From: Roseiarcus sp036488815
Lineage (GTDB): Bacteria > Pseudomonadota > Alphaproteobacteria > Rhizobiales > Beijerinckiaceae
Assembly: GCA_036488815.1 (NCBI GenBank)
Contig: DASXGX010000095.1
Location: 69,491-133,490 of the forward strand
Reading direction: 5' to 3'
DNA: 64,000 nt
Positions 48,130 to 57,531 of this stretch are shown here, piece by piece. Numbering within the stretch: position 1 is the first letter of the stretch; each line of letters starts with the position of its first letter. The position numbers were made by a program, and so were the translations under genes. Under the pieces are notes generated by a model. That model was not told where the DNA came from and searched no databases. It worked only from the letters and a program-made list of their open reading frames with translations.

Positions 48130-49008
48130 ATGCCCGTCACAGCCGCCGACCTCGTCGCCTTGTTCGACATCGAGCCGATCGGAGGGGATCGTTTCGTTGG
48201 CCACTCGCCAAAGAGCGGATGGCAGCGCGTCTTCGGCGGCCAGGTGGTCGCCCAAGCGCTCGTCGCTTCCTCGCGCACCGTGGAGGCGCGCGCGCCGCAT
48301 TCCCTCCACGCCTATTTCCTCCTGGGCGGCGACCCGGCGGAGCCAATCCTGTTCGAGGTCGAGCGCGTGCGCGACGGGCGCAGCTTCACGACGCGGCGCG
48401 TCGTCGCCCGTCAGCGCGGCGAGGCTATTTTTGTCCTCTCCGCCTCCTTTCACATCGAGGAGGAGGGGCTGGACCACCAGTTTCCGATGCCGGACGCGCC
48501 CGAGCCCGACAAGCTGCTCGATCCGATGGCGGCGATCGCCTTGCTCGGCGACAAAGCCAAAACGCGACTGCAGGGTCTGCTGGAGCGCATCCAGCCGATC
48601 GAATTTCGTCCGCTCGATCTCGGACGGTATACGCCGTTGCCTCCCGGCGCCGTGCGTGAGCCCAAGCAATCCCTGTGGGTCCGCATCGCCGGGACGCTGC
48701 CCGACGACCCGTCGGTGCACCGCGCCGCCCTCGCCTATCTCTCGGACATGACGCTGCTCGACACCGCCCTCGTCGCGCATGGGCGCACCGTATTCGACGC
48801 GCGCTTCCAGGCCGCCAGCCTCGACCACTCGCTGTGGCTCCACCGGCCCTTCCGCGCCGACGAGTGGCTGCTCTATGTGCAGGACAGCCCGACCGCGCAC
48901 GGCGCGCGCGGTCTGACCCGCGGCCTGCTTTACAGCCGCGCCGGCGCTCTGGTTGCGAGCGTCGCGCAAGAAGGGCTGGTACGTCCGCTTCCGCCGGCCC
49001 AGAGCTGA
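48130..49008 (+). CDS. tesB: Acyl-CoA thioesterase II
   Basis: The 292-residue double-hotdog thioesterase hydrolyses medium and long acyl-CoA. It has FVGHSPKSGWQRVFGGQVVA near the N-terminus, HSLHAYFLLGGD, and the catalytic residues seen in TesB: Asp in AASLDHSLWLH, Thr in the GARGLTRG region and Gln in ASVAQEGLVR. ATG 48130 gives the usual N-terminus; the frame is open earlier through the region divergent from tadE. The gene precedes glnK-amtB, as commonly seen in Hyphomicrobiales. Confidence 0.94.
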   Translation: MPVTAADLVALFDIEPIGGDRFVGHSPKSGWQRVFGGQVVAQALVASSRTVEARAPHSLHAYFLLGGDPAEPILFEVERVRDGRSFTTRRVVARQRGEAIFVLSASFHIEEEGLDHQFPMPDAPEPDKLLDPMAAIALLGDKAKTRLQGLLERIQPIEFRPLDLGRYTPLPPGAVREPKQSLWVRIAGTLPDDPSVHRAALAYLSDMTLLDTALVAHGRTVFDARFQAASLDHSLWLHRPFRADEWLLYVQDSPTAHGARGLTRGLLYSRAGALVASVAQEGLVRPLPPAQS

Positions 49009-49141
49009 CGTTTTTTTGGGCGCCCGTTTTTTGGGCCACGAATTCTTTATGCATTCTTTATCCGCCGCCGCCCTGGCGAGCGTGTCCGGGCGTTCGAACA
49101 AAGCCCTTTATTACCAAAATCTTACGGCGAATCACCAGCCG

Positions 49142-49157
49142 TGGCACACCCCTTGTA
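49142..49157 (+). promoter_or_regulatory. Sigma54 (RpoN) promoter of glnK-amtB
   Basis: TGGCACACCCCTTGTA matches the -24/-12 consensus TGGCAC-N5-TTGC with one change (T for C at -12), and the GG and GT are separated by 10 bases. It lies 107 bases before the glnK ATG. Nitrogen control through NtrC is expected from this; a matching enhancer was not identified with confidence. Confidence 0.72.
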
Positions 49158-49263
49158 AGGGGTAATGCGAGCGGCGTCGCGAGGCGACCCGGTCGGATTG
49201 GTTGAAGGGGGAGACGCGTTTCCAGAGGACGCGCGTTGCGCCTTCCAAAATGGGGCGAGGCAC

Positions 49264-49602
49264 ATGAAAATTGTCATGGCGGTCATCAAGCCGTTCAAGC
49301 TCGAGGAGGTGCGCGACGCGCTGACCTCCATCGGGGTGCATGGCCTGACAGTGACGGAAGTGAAGGGCTATGGCCGACAGAAGGGCCATACGGAGATCTA
49401 CCGAGGCGCCGAATACGCTGTCAGCTTTCTGCCGAAGCTGAAGATCGAGGTCGCGGTGAGCAGCGATCTTGTCGACAGGGTGATCGATGCGATCGTCGCG
49501 GCGGCGCGCACCGGCCAGATCGGCGACGGAAAAATCTTTGTCTACAACCTCGAGTCGGCTGTCCGAATTCGCACGGGCGAAAAGGACCAGGACGCTCTCT
49601 GA
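49264..49602 (+). CDS. glnK: PII nitrogen-regulatory protein GlnK
   Basis: A 112-residue PII protein: MKIVMAVIKPFKLEEVRDAL, T-loop GYGRQKGHTEIYRGAEY with uridylylation site Tyr51, and the C-terminal TGQIGDGKIFVYNLESAVRI signature. It is a trimer that senses ATP/ADP, 2-oxoglutarate and glutamine and plugs AmtB when ammonium is plentiful. ATG 49264 follows GGGGCGAGGCAC. It is 35 bases before amtB in a two-gene operon. Confidence 0.97.
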   Translation: MKIVMAVIKPFKLEEVRDALTSIGVHGLTVTEVKGYGRQKGHTEIYRGAEYAVSFLPKLKIEVAVSSDLVDRVIDAIVAAARTGQIGDGKIFVYNLESAVRIRTGEKDQDAL

Positions 49603-49637
49603 GGCGGCCCTTCTTCCCATTCCTGGAGTCTCAAACG

Positions 49638-51149
49638 ATGAAATTGCTTAGGTTTCTTGCCGGTGTCGCGCCGGCGCTGGCGATCGCCGCCGTGATCGGC
49701 TTCGCCTCCCCCGCCCCGTCGCGGGCGGATGACGCGACGCCGACCCCCGCGGCCGCCGCGACGCCCGCTGCGACGCCTTCGCCAGCCGCCGCGCCTGCCG
49801 CCGCCGCGCCTGCCGCAGCCGCTCCGGCGACCGCCGCTCCCGCGGCCGCGGCGCCGCCGGCCTGCTCGAGCACGGTCCTTACGAAGTGCACGCCCAACTC
49901 GGGCGACACGGCGTGGATGTTGACCTCGATGGCGCTGGTCCTCATGATGACCATTCCCGGCCTCGGCCTCTTCTATGGCGGCATGGTCCGCAAGAAGAAC
50001 GTCGGCGACACGGTGATGACCAGCTTCGCGATCACCTGCCTGGTGACCGTGCTCTATGCCGTCGTCACCTACAGCCTCTCGTTCACCGCGGGCGGGTCGT
50101 TCATCGGCGGCTTCAGCCGCGTCTTCCTGCAGGGCATCCTCAGCGACGTGAACAACGGCGGCATCGGCAATCCGAACAGTCTCGCGCCGACGATCCCCGA
50201 GACGGTCTATATGTGCTTCCAGATGACCTTCGCGATCATCACCCCGGCCCTCATCGCCGGCGCCTTCGCGGAGCGCATGAAGTTCTCGGCTATGCTGTGG
50301 TTCATCGGCCTGTGGGCGATCTGCGTCTACGCGCCGGTCGCGCACTGGGTCTGGGGTCCGGACGGCATGTTCTCGACCGCCAACGTCGACGACAAGGGCA
50401 ACTTCACGGGCTGGAAGGTCGTTCTCGACTACGCGGGCGGCACGGTCGTTCACATCAACGCCGGCGTCGCCGGTCTGATGACCGCCATCATGCTCGGCAA
50501 GCGCCGCGACTCGGGCCCCGGCCACAACATGGTCCTCACCTTCATCGGCGCGGGCCTGCTGTGGGTCGGCTGGTTCGGCTTCAACGCCGGTTCGGCGGTG
50601 AGCGCGGGCGTTCAGGCCGGCATGGCGATGACCGTCACCCAGATCGCGACCGCCGTCGCGGCGTTGACCTGGATGTTCGTCGAGTGGGCGCACCGCGGCA
50701 AGCCGACCGTCATCGGCCTCTGCTCGGGCGCCGTCGCCGGCCTCGTCGCGATCACCCCGGCCTCGGGCTACGTCGGCCCGATCGGCTCGATGGTCATCGG
50801 CGTCGCCTGCGGCGTCGGCTGCTACCTCGGCGCCACCTCGCTGAAGCACGCCTTCGGCTATGACGACGCGCTCGACTGCTTCGGCGTCCACGGCGTCGGC
50901 GGCATCATCGGGGCGATCCTCACCGGCGTCTTCGCGATCAACGAGTACAGCGGCCACTCCGGCCTCATCGAAGGCAACCCGGGCCAGGTGATCAACCAGC
51001 TGATCGGCATCGGCACGGTCGTAGTCTACGACGCGGTCGTCTCGCTGGTCATTCTGAAGATCATCGACGTGACGATCGGCCTGCGCGTCAGCGACGAGGT
51101 CGAGCGCGACGGCCTCGATCTCGCCCTGCACGGCGAAGTCGTCCAGTAA
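49638..51149 (+). CDS. amtB: Ammonium transporter
   Basis: A 503-residue channel with a signal peptide (residues 1-30, ending PSRADD) and eleven membrane helices. It shows the pore histidine contexts VVHINAGVAG and FGVHGVGGIIGA and the signature segment GHNMVLTFIGAGLLWVGWFG. Between the signal and TM1 lies an unusual stretch of about 40 residues made almost only of Ala and Pro with a few Thr/Ser, which would sit in the periplasm. ATG 49638 has GGAG upstream; the frame is open from 49236 but that part is antisense-like overlap with glnK. It is cotranscribed with glnK. Confidence 0.97.
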   Translation: MKLLRFLAGVAPALAIAAVIGFASPAPSRADDATPTPAAAATPAATPSPAAAPAAAAPAAAAPATAAPAAAAPPACSSTVLTKCTPNSGDTAWMLTSMALVLMMTIPGLGLFYGGMVRKKNVGDTVMTSFAITCLVTVLYAVVTYSLSFTAGGSFIGGFSRVFLQGILSDVNNGGIGNPNSLAPTIPETVYMCFQMTFAIITPALIAGAFAERMKFSAMLWFIGLWAICVYAPVAHWVWGPDGMFSTANVDDKGNFTGWKVVLDYAGGTVVHINAGVAGLMTAIMLGKRRDSGPGHNMVLTFIGAGLLWVGWFGFNAGSAVSAGVQAGMAMTVTQIATAVAALTWMFVEWAHRGKPTVIGLCSGAVAGLVAITPASGYVGPIGSMVIGVACGVGCYLGATSLKHAFGYDDALDCFGVHGVGGIIGAILTGVFAINEYSGHSGLIEGNPGQVINQLIGIGTVVVYDAVVSLVILKIIDVTIGLRVSDEVERDGLDLALHGEVVQ

Positions 51150-51201
51150 GCGAAATTGGCCGGCGGCGGCCCGCCGCCGGTCCCTGTTTCCTCCCCAACT
51201 C

Positions 51202-51230
51202 AGGCGCCCCGTCGGGCGCCTTTCTTTTTT
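51202..51230 (+). terminator. Rho-independent terminator of glnK-amtB
   Basis: AGGCGCCC-cgtc-GGGCGCCT is followed by TTCTTTTTT. A GC palindrome around 51159-51181 precedes it. Confidence 0.88.
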
Positions 51231-51343
51231 GCCCACAGGGGCGTCGGCCGGCCGCGTTAAGGTTAGGCGGCTATTAACTCGCGCCGCCTAGCCTGCCGCG
51301 AGCGGCGTGGAACGCCGCAGCTTCGGGCTGAGCGACCGATTCC

Positions 51344-53923
51344 ATGCGCACTACGACATTCACGTTTCTCGACTATCTTCCCGATACGTTGCGCGAGGCG
51401 CCCAAGCGCCGCATCGCCGAACTGATCGGACTCGGCACGCTCGCCGCCGTCGGCGCGGCGGCCGCCGCGCTGCTGACCTGGTCGGTCGCCGACCCCAGCC
51501 TCAACCACGCCACCTCGACGCCGATCCACAATCTTCTCGGCCGTCCGGGCGCGATCTTCGCCGACATCGCGATGCAGTTCTTCGGCCTCGCCTGCGCCGT
51601 CGCGCTGATCGCGCCGGCGTTCTGGGGCTGGCGTCTCGTCTCGCACAAGCGCCTCGAACGTGTGCGCAACAAACTGATATTGTGGCTGGTCGGCTGGATC
51701 GTGGCCGCCGGCTGCGCCTCGATGCTGCCGGCGACGGCGAGCTGGCCGCTGCCGACGGGCCTCGGCGGGGTGATCGGCGACGCCGTCCTTTGGGCGCCGC
51801 GCCGCCTGCTCGCGGGCTCCGCGCTCGGCCTGACCCTGCTTGGTTTCGCCTTGGCCGCGGGCGCCATTCTCACGATGACCGCGGCGGCGGGCTATCACCT
51901 GATTCCCGGCGTCGAGACCGACGAGGAGACTGCGCCGCCGGCCGAGCGCGCGCCGCCGCGCCGCGCCGCCGAGCGCTACGACAGCGACGACGAGGACGCC
52001 GACGGCGAACCCGGATTCGGGCTCGTCTCCCTGGGCGCGCTGATCCACACCACCTTGAGCCTCAAGAGCGCCGTGCGCCGCCTCTTCGCGCGCAAGACGA
52101 AGAGCGTCGCGGCCCCCGGCCCTGCCGCCCGGGCGCCGTGGATCGGCGGCGAACCCGGCGATTTCTCCGCCGCTCCCTCGCTCTTCGAGCCCGGGGCGGA
52201 CCGGCGCGCCGAGCCGCCGATGAGCCGTCCGGCGCAGACCGCCGCGCCCGCCGCGGCTGCTCCGGGCCAGGCCGCCTCGCCGGCGGCGCCGGCCGCCTCG
52301 CGCGTCGCGCAGCCGGCCGGAGCGCTCAAGGCGGGCCGCCGCGCCGCCAGCGAAACGCAGCTCTCGCTGCTCGACCGCGGCGCCTATCAATTGCCGCCGC
52401 TCGCCATGCTGGCCGAGCCCAAGAAAGTCGCCGCCACCAAGATCTCCGAGGACGCGCTCGAGCAGAACGCGCGCCTGCTCGAGGGCGTGCTCGACGATTT
52501 CGGCGTCAAGGGCGAAATCATCAATGTGCGGCCCGGCCCGGTCGTCACGCTTTATGAGCTCGAGCCCGCTCCAGGCATCAAGTCGTCGCGCGTCATCGGC
52601 CTCGCCGACGATATTGCACGCTCGATGTCGGCGATCTCGGCGCGCGTCGCGGTGGTGCAGGGACGCAACGCGATCGGCATCGAACTGCCGAACCAGCGGC
52701 GCGAGACGGTGTATCTCAGGGAATTGTTGGCGAGCCAGGATTTCGAGAAATCCAAGCATCGCCTCGCCATCGCGCTCGGCAAGACGATCGGCGGCGAGCC
52801 CGTCATCGTGGACCTCGCGCGCATGCCGCATCTGCTGGTCGCCGGCACCACCGGCTCGGGCAAGTCGGTCGCCATCAACACGATGGTGCTGAGCCTGCTC
52901 TATCGCCTGAAGCCCGAGCAGTGCCGGCTCATCATGGTCGATCCGAAGATGCTCGAACTCTCCGTCTACGACGGCATCCCGCATCTGCTCACGCCGGTCG
53001 TCACCGACCCGAAGAAGGCGGTCGTCGCCCTGAAATGGGCGGTGCGGGAGATGGAAGACCGCTACAAGAAGATGTCGAAGGTCGGCGTGCGCAACATCGA
53101 CGGCTTCAATGCGCGCATCGCCGAGGCCGCCACCCGCGGCGAGACGCTGACCCGCACCGTCCAGACAGGCTTCGACCGCGAGACGGGCGAGGCGATCTAC
53201 GAACAGGAGGAGATGGATCTCGCCGAACTGCCCTACATCGTGGTCGTCGTCGACGAAATGGCCGACCTGATGATGGTCGCGGGCAAGGACATCGAGGGCG
53301 CGATCCAGCGCCTCGCGCAGATGGCGCGCGCCGCCGGCATCCATCTCATCATGGCGACGCAGCGCCCCTCGGTCGACGTCATCACCGGCACGATCAAGGC
53401 GAACTTCCCGACCCGCATCTCGTTCCAGGTGACGAGCAAGATCGACAGCCGCACCATTCTCGGCGAACAGGGCGCCGAACAGCTGCTCGGCCAGGGCGAC
53501 ATGCTCTACATGGCCGGCGGCGGGCGCATCAGCCGCGTGCACGGCCCCTTCGTCTCGGACGACGAAGTCGAGAAGATCGTCGCCCATCTGAAGACGCAGG
53601 GGCAGCCGGAATACCTGACCGCGATCACCGAGGAAGAGCCTTCGGAAGACGAAGACGCCGCGCCCGCCGGCTCGCCCGGCTCGATGGACGCCGAGGAGGC
53701 CGGCGACTACTACGATCGCGCGGTCAACATCGTGCTGCGCGACCGAAAAGTGTCGACCAGCTACATCCAGCGCCGGCTATCCGTCGGCTACAACAAGGCG
53801 GCGTCGCTGGTGGAGCGGATGGAGAAGGAAGGCGTGGTCGGGCCAGCCAATCACGCAGGCAAGCGCGAAATCCTTATCGGCAACGGCGTCGACCGGGCGC
53901 CGTTCGCCGAAGACGACGAGTAA
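51344..53923 (+). CDS. ftsK: DNA translocase FtsK
   Basis: The 859-residue septal DNA pump has four N-terminal membrane helices (to about residue 190), an Ala/Pro-rich linker, the RecA-like motor with Walker A VAGTTGSGKSVAIN at about 500-513 and Walker B IVVVVDEMADLMM, and a C-terminal winged-helix gamma domain (about 795-859, VSTSYIQRRLSVGYNKAASL) that reads KOPS. The linker is short compared with E. coli. It coordinates chromosome dimer resolution with division. It precedes lolA and xthA in many relatives; here five or more genes have come between. Confidence 0.97.
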   Translation: MRTTTFTFLDYLPDTLREAPKRRIAELIGLGTLAAVGAAAAALLTWSVADPSLNHATSTPIHNLLGRPGAIFADIAMQFFGLACAVALIAPAFWGWRLVSHKRLERVRNKLILWLVGWIVAAGCASMLPATASWPLPTGLGGVIGDAVLWAPRRLLAGSALGLTLLGFALAAGAILTMTAAAGYHLIPGVETDEETAPPAERAPPRRAAERYDSDDEDADGEPGFGLVSLGALIHTTLSLKSAVRRLFARKTKSVAAPGPAARAPWIGGEPGDFSAAPSLFEPGADRRAEPPMSRPAQTAAPAAAAPGQAASPAAPAASRVAQPAGALKAGRRAASETQLSLLDRGAYQLPPLAMLAEPKKVAATKISEDALEQNARLLEGVLDDFGVKGEIINVRPGPVVTLYELEPAPGIKSSRVIGLADDIARSMSAISARVAVVQGRNAIGIELPNQRRETVYLRELLASQDFEKSKHRLAIALGKTIGGEPVIVDLARMPHLLVAGTTGSGKSVAINTMVLSLLYRLKPEQCRLIMVDPKMLELSVYDGIPHLLTPVVTDPKKAVVALKWAVREMEDRYKKMSKVGVRNIDGFNARIAEAATRGETLTRTVQTGFDRETGEAIYEQEEMDLAELPYIVVVVDEMADLMMVAGKDIEGAIQRLAQMARAAGIHLIMATQRPSVDVITGTIKANFPTRISFQVTSKIDSRTILGEQGAEQLLGQGDMLYMAGGGRISRVHGPFVSDDEVEKIVAHLKTQGQPEYLTAITEEEPSEDEDAAPAGSPGSMDAEEAGDYYDRAVNIVLRDRKVSTSYIQRRLSVGYNKAASLVERMEKEGVVGPANHAGKREILIGNGVDRAPFAEDDE

Positions 53924-53944
53924 AACACGCCTAGGGCGCGCCTT

Positions 53945-54034
53945 GCGGCGCGACCCCTCACCCGGCGCTGCGCGCCACCTTCTCAAGGCGAATGCGTAGC
54001 ATTCTTCCGCTCCCGCAAGGGGAGAAGGATTGGC
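53945..54034. repeat. Dispersed rhizobial-type intergenic repeat
   Basis: CGCGACCCCTCACCCGGCGC followed by TGCGCGCCACCTTCTCAAGG and CCGCTCCCGCAAGGGGAGAA resembles the mosaic repeats common between genes in Hyphomicrobiales. A segment (GAATGCGTAGCATTC, itself palindromic) appears inserted within it. Single copy in this window, so the call rests on recall. Confidence 0.45.
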
Positions 54035-54057
54035 GTTCCATCAAACAGCAGACGGCG

Positions 54058-54429
54058 CTAGCGCACTGTCGCGGTGGGGTGATGCACCTGCCAGAGTTCC
54101 GAGATCGACGCCACCGCGACGATGATGCCGAGCACGACGAAACTCGCGACCGCATGGCTCACCGCGGAGAAGCCGACGATCCAGGGCGCGACGATCAGCC
54201 ATAGGCCCAGAATCATCGCCCCCCACTCCTCCCATTCCGCGAATTGCACGATCGCGGCGATGGAGATGATGCCGATCACGATGGCGCTTATCCATGCTGT
54301 CCGGCTCGCCGTCTGGTCGGACACGAATCCGAACAGCCAAGGCGAGAAGAACAGCACCACGGCGCAGAGCAGACTGATCCAGTCCTGAACGTTCCGGCCG
54401 CCCCCGCGCCAAGAAGTTTGCATTGACAT
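54058..54429 (-). CDS. SPW-repeat membrane protein
   Basis: A 123-residue membrane protein with two SPW-type repeats: LLCAVVLFFSPWLFGF and MILGLWLIVAPWIVGF, each in a helix pair, so four helices in all. Function of this family is unknown. The ATG at 54429 is preceded by GGAGGTTCGC. It is isolated between ftsK and the sensor kinase gene. Confidence 0.85.
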   Translation of the reverse strand: MSMQTSWRGGGRNVQDWISLLCAVVLFFSPWLFGFVSDQTASRTAWISAIVIGIISIAAIVQFAEWEEWGAMILGLWLIVAPWIVGFSAVSHAVASFVVLGIIVAVASISELWQVHHPTATVR

Positions 54430-54579
54430 GGCGAACCTCCGTATACGAAGCGACGTTGGATAACGTCTTTGCCCATCGAGCTAATCGCGAAAGACGCGAT
54501 TTCAAGGCCCTCGCGCCGGGCGTCGGGCTCAAATGACGCTCAGACGGTTCGATCTCGAACCCAGCCGATGCGCCGTCCC

Positions 54580-55872
54580 TCAAACCTGTTTCTCAAAGCT
54601 CTCCGCCGCGGAACCGACGGCGAGATCGACCACGAAGCGGCTGCCTCCCTCCAGCTCCGCTTCACAAAACGCCACGCCGCCGTGGCGCTTGGCGATCTGG
54701 CGCACCAGCGACAGGCCGAGCCCCCAACCGCCGGAGGATTCCGCGCGGCCCGCAGGCCGATAAAACGGCTCGAACACCCGCTCGCGCTCGCCTGCAGGGA
54801 TCCCTTCGCCCCGGTCGGCGACGACGATGCGCGCCGTGTTCCGCTGGCGCGTGACCGCGATGCGGATCGGCGGGCGGCCGTGCTTGGCGGCGTTCTCCAG
54901 GAGATTGCGGATCAGCCGCCGCAGCAGCGTCGCATCGCCCTCGATCTCCACCAGGCCGTCAGGGGCGCACACCGAGGCGACGCCAGCCGAAAAGCGCGCC
55001 GCCTCCTCGGCCGCCAAGCCGACGAGATCGACCGGCGCGCGCGCCGCCGCCGGCCCGGGATGATCGAGACGGCTGGCGAGCAAAATCTCTTCGACCAGTT
55101 GATCGCTCTCCGCGAGATTGCGCACGATCTCCTGATGCATGTCCGGCCCCGGGTGAGCGAACCACAGTTCGATCGCCATGCGGAGCCGCGCCAACGGCGA
55201 GCGCAATTCATGGCTGGCGTTGGCGAGCAGCGCCTTTTGCGAAGTCAGCAGCTCCTCGACGCGCCCTGCGGCGGCGTTGAAGGCGCGCGCGACCACCGCG
55301 ACCTCGTCGTGGCCGGCGTCGTCGATCCGCGAGGCGAGTTCGCCCGCGCCCCAGCGCTCGACGCCGGAACGCAGATCCTCCAGCCTGCGGGTGAACCGCG
55401 CCGTGATGGGAAAGGCGGCGAGCCCGACGCCGCCCGCAACCACAAGAACGATCCAGAGAATGCGCAGCCTCAGGCTGGGCGCGTGAGGCCGCAGCCGGGC
55501 GACGACGGCGCGGCCGTCGGGAAGGTCGACGCGGACGATCGGCGCGCGCGCGTCGATTCGATCGCGGCCCGCCGGCTCGAGCGCGACCGGGGGGCCGCGC
55601 AGGGCGATCAGCGTTCCGTCTGCGCGATAAACCGATATGTCGGCGCCGATCGCCTCGTCGAGGCGCGCGACAGCGGCTGCGACCTCTCCAGGGTAGTCGT
55701 CACGGGCGGGAATGTTCCATTCGTCGAGCCGGACGTGAAAGGAGCCCAACCGTTCGCGCGGCCCCTCGCCGATCAGGGTCCAGAATCCGCCGATCAGAAA
55801 CGCGACCGCCGCGAGGCTCGCCAACAGCGTCAGATAGACCTTCCAGAACATCCGGCGGCGCACGACGATCAC
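54580..55872 (-). CDS. Sensor histidine kinase (CpxA/RstB-like)
   Basis: The 430-residue inner-membrane kinase has TM1 at about 10-33, a periplasmic sensor of about 100 residues, TM2 at about 136-157, a HAMP domain, the H-box ANASHELRSPLARLRMA with phospho-acceptor His221, and an HATPase domain (NLLENAAKHG, DRGEGIP, GWGLGLSLV). It starts with GTG 55872, overlapping the regulator stop codon (GTGA), so the two are co-translated. The small periplasmic domain and the Spy/CpxP-like gene upstream suggest envelope-stress sensing. Confidence 0.92.
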   Translation of the reverse strand: MIVVRRRMFWKVYLTLLASLAAVAFLIGGFWTLIGEGPRERLGSFHVRLDEWNIPARDDYPGEVAAAVARLDEAIGADISVYRADGTLIALRGPPVALEPAGRDRIDARAPIVRVDLPDGRAVVARLRPHAPSLRLRILWIVLVVAGGVGLAAFPITARFTRRLEDLRSGVERWGAGELASRIDDAGHDEVAVVARAFNAAAGRVEELLTSQKALLANASHELRSPLARLRMAIELWFAHPGPDMHQEIVRNLAESDQLVEEILLASRLDHPGPAAARAPVDLVGLAAEEAARFSAGVASVCAPDGLVEIEGDATLLRRLIRNLLENAAKHGRPPIRIAVTRQRNTARIVVADRGEGIPAGERERVFEPFYRPAGRAESSGGWGLGLSLVRQIAKRHGGVAFCEAELEGGSRFVVDLAVGSAAESFEKQV

Positions 55873-56573
55873 GGTTCGCCGTCCTGCTTCTTGGCGAAGA
55901 CGTAACCGGCGCCGCGCACCGTGAGGATGCGGCGGGGATGTTTCGGATCGTCCTCGATCGCCGAACGGATGCGTGAGATATGGACGTCGATCGAGCGATC
56001 GAAGGCTTCGAGCTCCTCGCCCTTGACGAGATCCATCAGCCGCTCACGGTTGAGCACCCGCCCGGCGTTTTCGGCGAGGGCGGCGAGCAGATCGAACTGG
56101 TAGCTCGTCAGGACTCGCTCCTCGCCGTCGACCCGAACCATGCGCGATTCGCGGTCGATCTGCAGACGGCCGAAGCGCAGCGTCACGGCCTCCTCGGCGC
56201 GCGCGGCGACGCGGCCGCGGCGAAGGATCGCGCGAAGACGGGCCTGCAGCTCGCGCGGGCTGAACGGCTTTGGCAGATAGTCGTCGGCGCCGATCTCGAG
56301 GCCGACGATGCGGTCCATCTCTTCGCCGCGCGCCGTCAGCATCAGGATTGGCGTCTGGGCGCGCGCGCGGATGCGCCGGCACACTTCGAATCCGTCGATG
56401 TCGGGCAGCATCACGTCGAGGATGACGGCGTCGAACGCCCCGCCGTCGAGCGCGGCGAGGCCGTCGTGGCCAGTCAATCGTTTCTCGACGAGAAAACCGG
56501 CCGCCGTCAGATAGTCCGACACCATGGCGGCCAGCCTTGCATCGTCGTCGATGATGAGAAGCCGCTCCGCCAT
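55869..56573 (-). CDS. OmpR-family response regulator
   Basis: The 234-residue regulator has a receiver domain with phospho-acceptor Asp53 (VILDVMLPD), acidic pair IIDDD, and Lys102 (YLPKPF), then a winged-helix DNA-binding domain (LTSYQFDLLAALAENAGRVL, SIDVHISRIRSAIEDD, RTVRGAGYVF-like). It pairs with the kinase that overlaps its stop by 4 bases, and follows the Spy/CpxP-like gene by 24 bases. Confidence 0.94.
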   Translation of the reverse strand: MAERLLIIDDDARLAAMVSDYLTAAGFLVEKRLTGHDGLAALDGGAFDAVILDVMLPDIDGFEVCRRIRARAQTPILMLTARGEEMDRIVGLEIGADDYLPKPFSPRELQARLRAILRRGRVAARAEEAVTLRFGRLQIDRESRMVRVDGEERVLTSYQFDLLAALAENAGRVLNRERLMDLVKGEELEAFDRSIDVHISRIRSAIEDDPKHPRRILTVRGAGYVFAKKQDGEP

Positions 56574-56597
56574 GACGCCCCCAAAGGTCAGATCGTG

Positions 56598-57206
56598 TTA
56601 GTCCTTGCCGGGATCGATGTCATGATCTCCGGAGCCGTGGCGACGTTCTCCCCAGCCGCCCATCAGCGGGCCGCGCCGGGCCGCGTCCGCAAGCTGGTTG
56701 GCGAGATCGGCGCGCTGCTGGGGCGTGAGCTGGTCGGCGACGTCGAGCACGCCGCCGACGATCGCCTTCGACTTCGCGTCGAAGATCGCGACGGCGTCGA
56801 GCCGCAGCCGCTCGACGGCCGCGCGATCGATGGTCGGCGCAGCGAGCAGCTCGAGCGCCTGCTTGCGCAGCGCCTCGTGATCGCCGGGCTTGGGCGCGAC
56901 GTCATCGAACTTGGAGGCGATGATGTCGTGCACCTTGGCCTCCTGCTCGGAGCTGGCGCCGACCGAATCGAGCGCGTGGGCGACGGCGCGCTGGATGAAC
57001 GCAAGGCGCTGGCCATGCATCGCGCTCCAATGGTCCATCCCGGCGGCGAACGCCAGGCTGCCGGCGCCGAGGGCGACGCCGCAGGCGAGAACGCCGGCCA
57101 TCGCGAGGGTCCGCGGCCAGCCGGAGGCGCCATTGCCCGGATTCGGGTTGCCGCCCTGGCGGATCGGTGGCTCGGGGCGCAGGGGGACGTTGTCGATATC
57201 GCTCAT
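56598..57206 (-). CDS. Spy/CpxP-like periplasmic protein
   Basis: A 202-residue protein. A hydrophobic segment at about 33-55 (TLAMAGVLACGVALGAGSLA) anchors or exports it after a Pro/Gly-rich cytoplasmic lead. The mature part is helical and carries an LTxxQ motif (QLTPQQRADLANQLAD), the mark of the Spy/CpxP family of chaperones and metal sensors. ATG 57206 follows AAGGAGATCGTC. Heading a kinase/regulator operon, it may be the feedback partner, as CpxP is for CpxAR (inference). Confidence 0.82.
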   Translation of the reverse strand: MSDIDNVPLRPEPPIRQGGNPNPGNGASGWPRTLAMAGVLACGVALGAGSLAFAAGMDHWSAMHGQRLAFIQRAVAHALDSVGASSEQEAKVHDIIASKFDDVAPKPGDHEALRKQALELLAAPTIDRAAVERLRLDAVAIFDAKSKAIVGGVLDVADQLTPQQRADLANQLADAARRGPLMGGWGERRHGSGDHDIDPGKD

Positions 57207-57531
57207 GACGATCTCCTTCGTCGGACGGCCGAAAGCCGTTGTGACGAGGAGGTTAGAACGCGAAGATTTCCCGCGATCCGGCCGAACGTAAAGAAGGGTG
57301 AAGCGATCTGGGCGCTTTGCGGGCGGCGAACCCGCCTTCGCCACAATGCCGTCGCAATCGTGAAGATTGATTTACCCCGTCGCGCCTCGAAGCGCGAGAG
57401 GGAGGGGGAAATCCGTGGCGATCGAGACAAGCTAGGAATCGCCTGGCGGAAGGCTCACGACTCCTCTGCGTGGTCAGCGGCCGGCCAATCCAATGCGGGT
57501 TGTCCGACGATCTTGAACCGGGGAGACTTCC

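Noticed and set aside
51263..53587. A 774-codon minus-strand open frame opposite ftsK
   Set aside because: A shadow in GC-rich DNA; ftsK on the plus strand has full-length homology, and the antisense product is Arg/Asp/His-rich with no motif.
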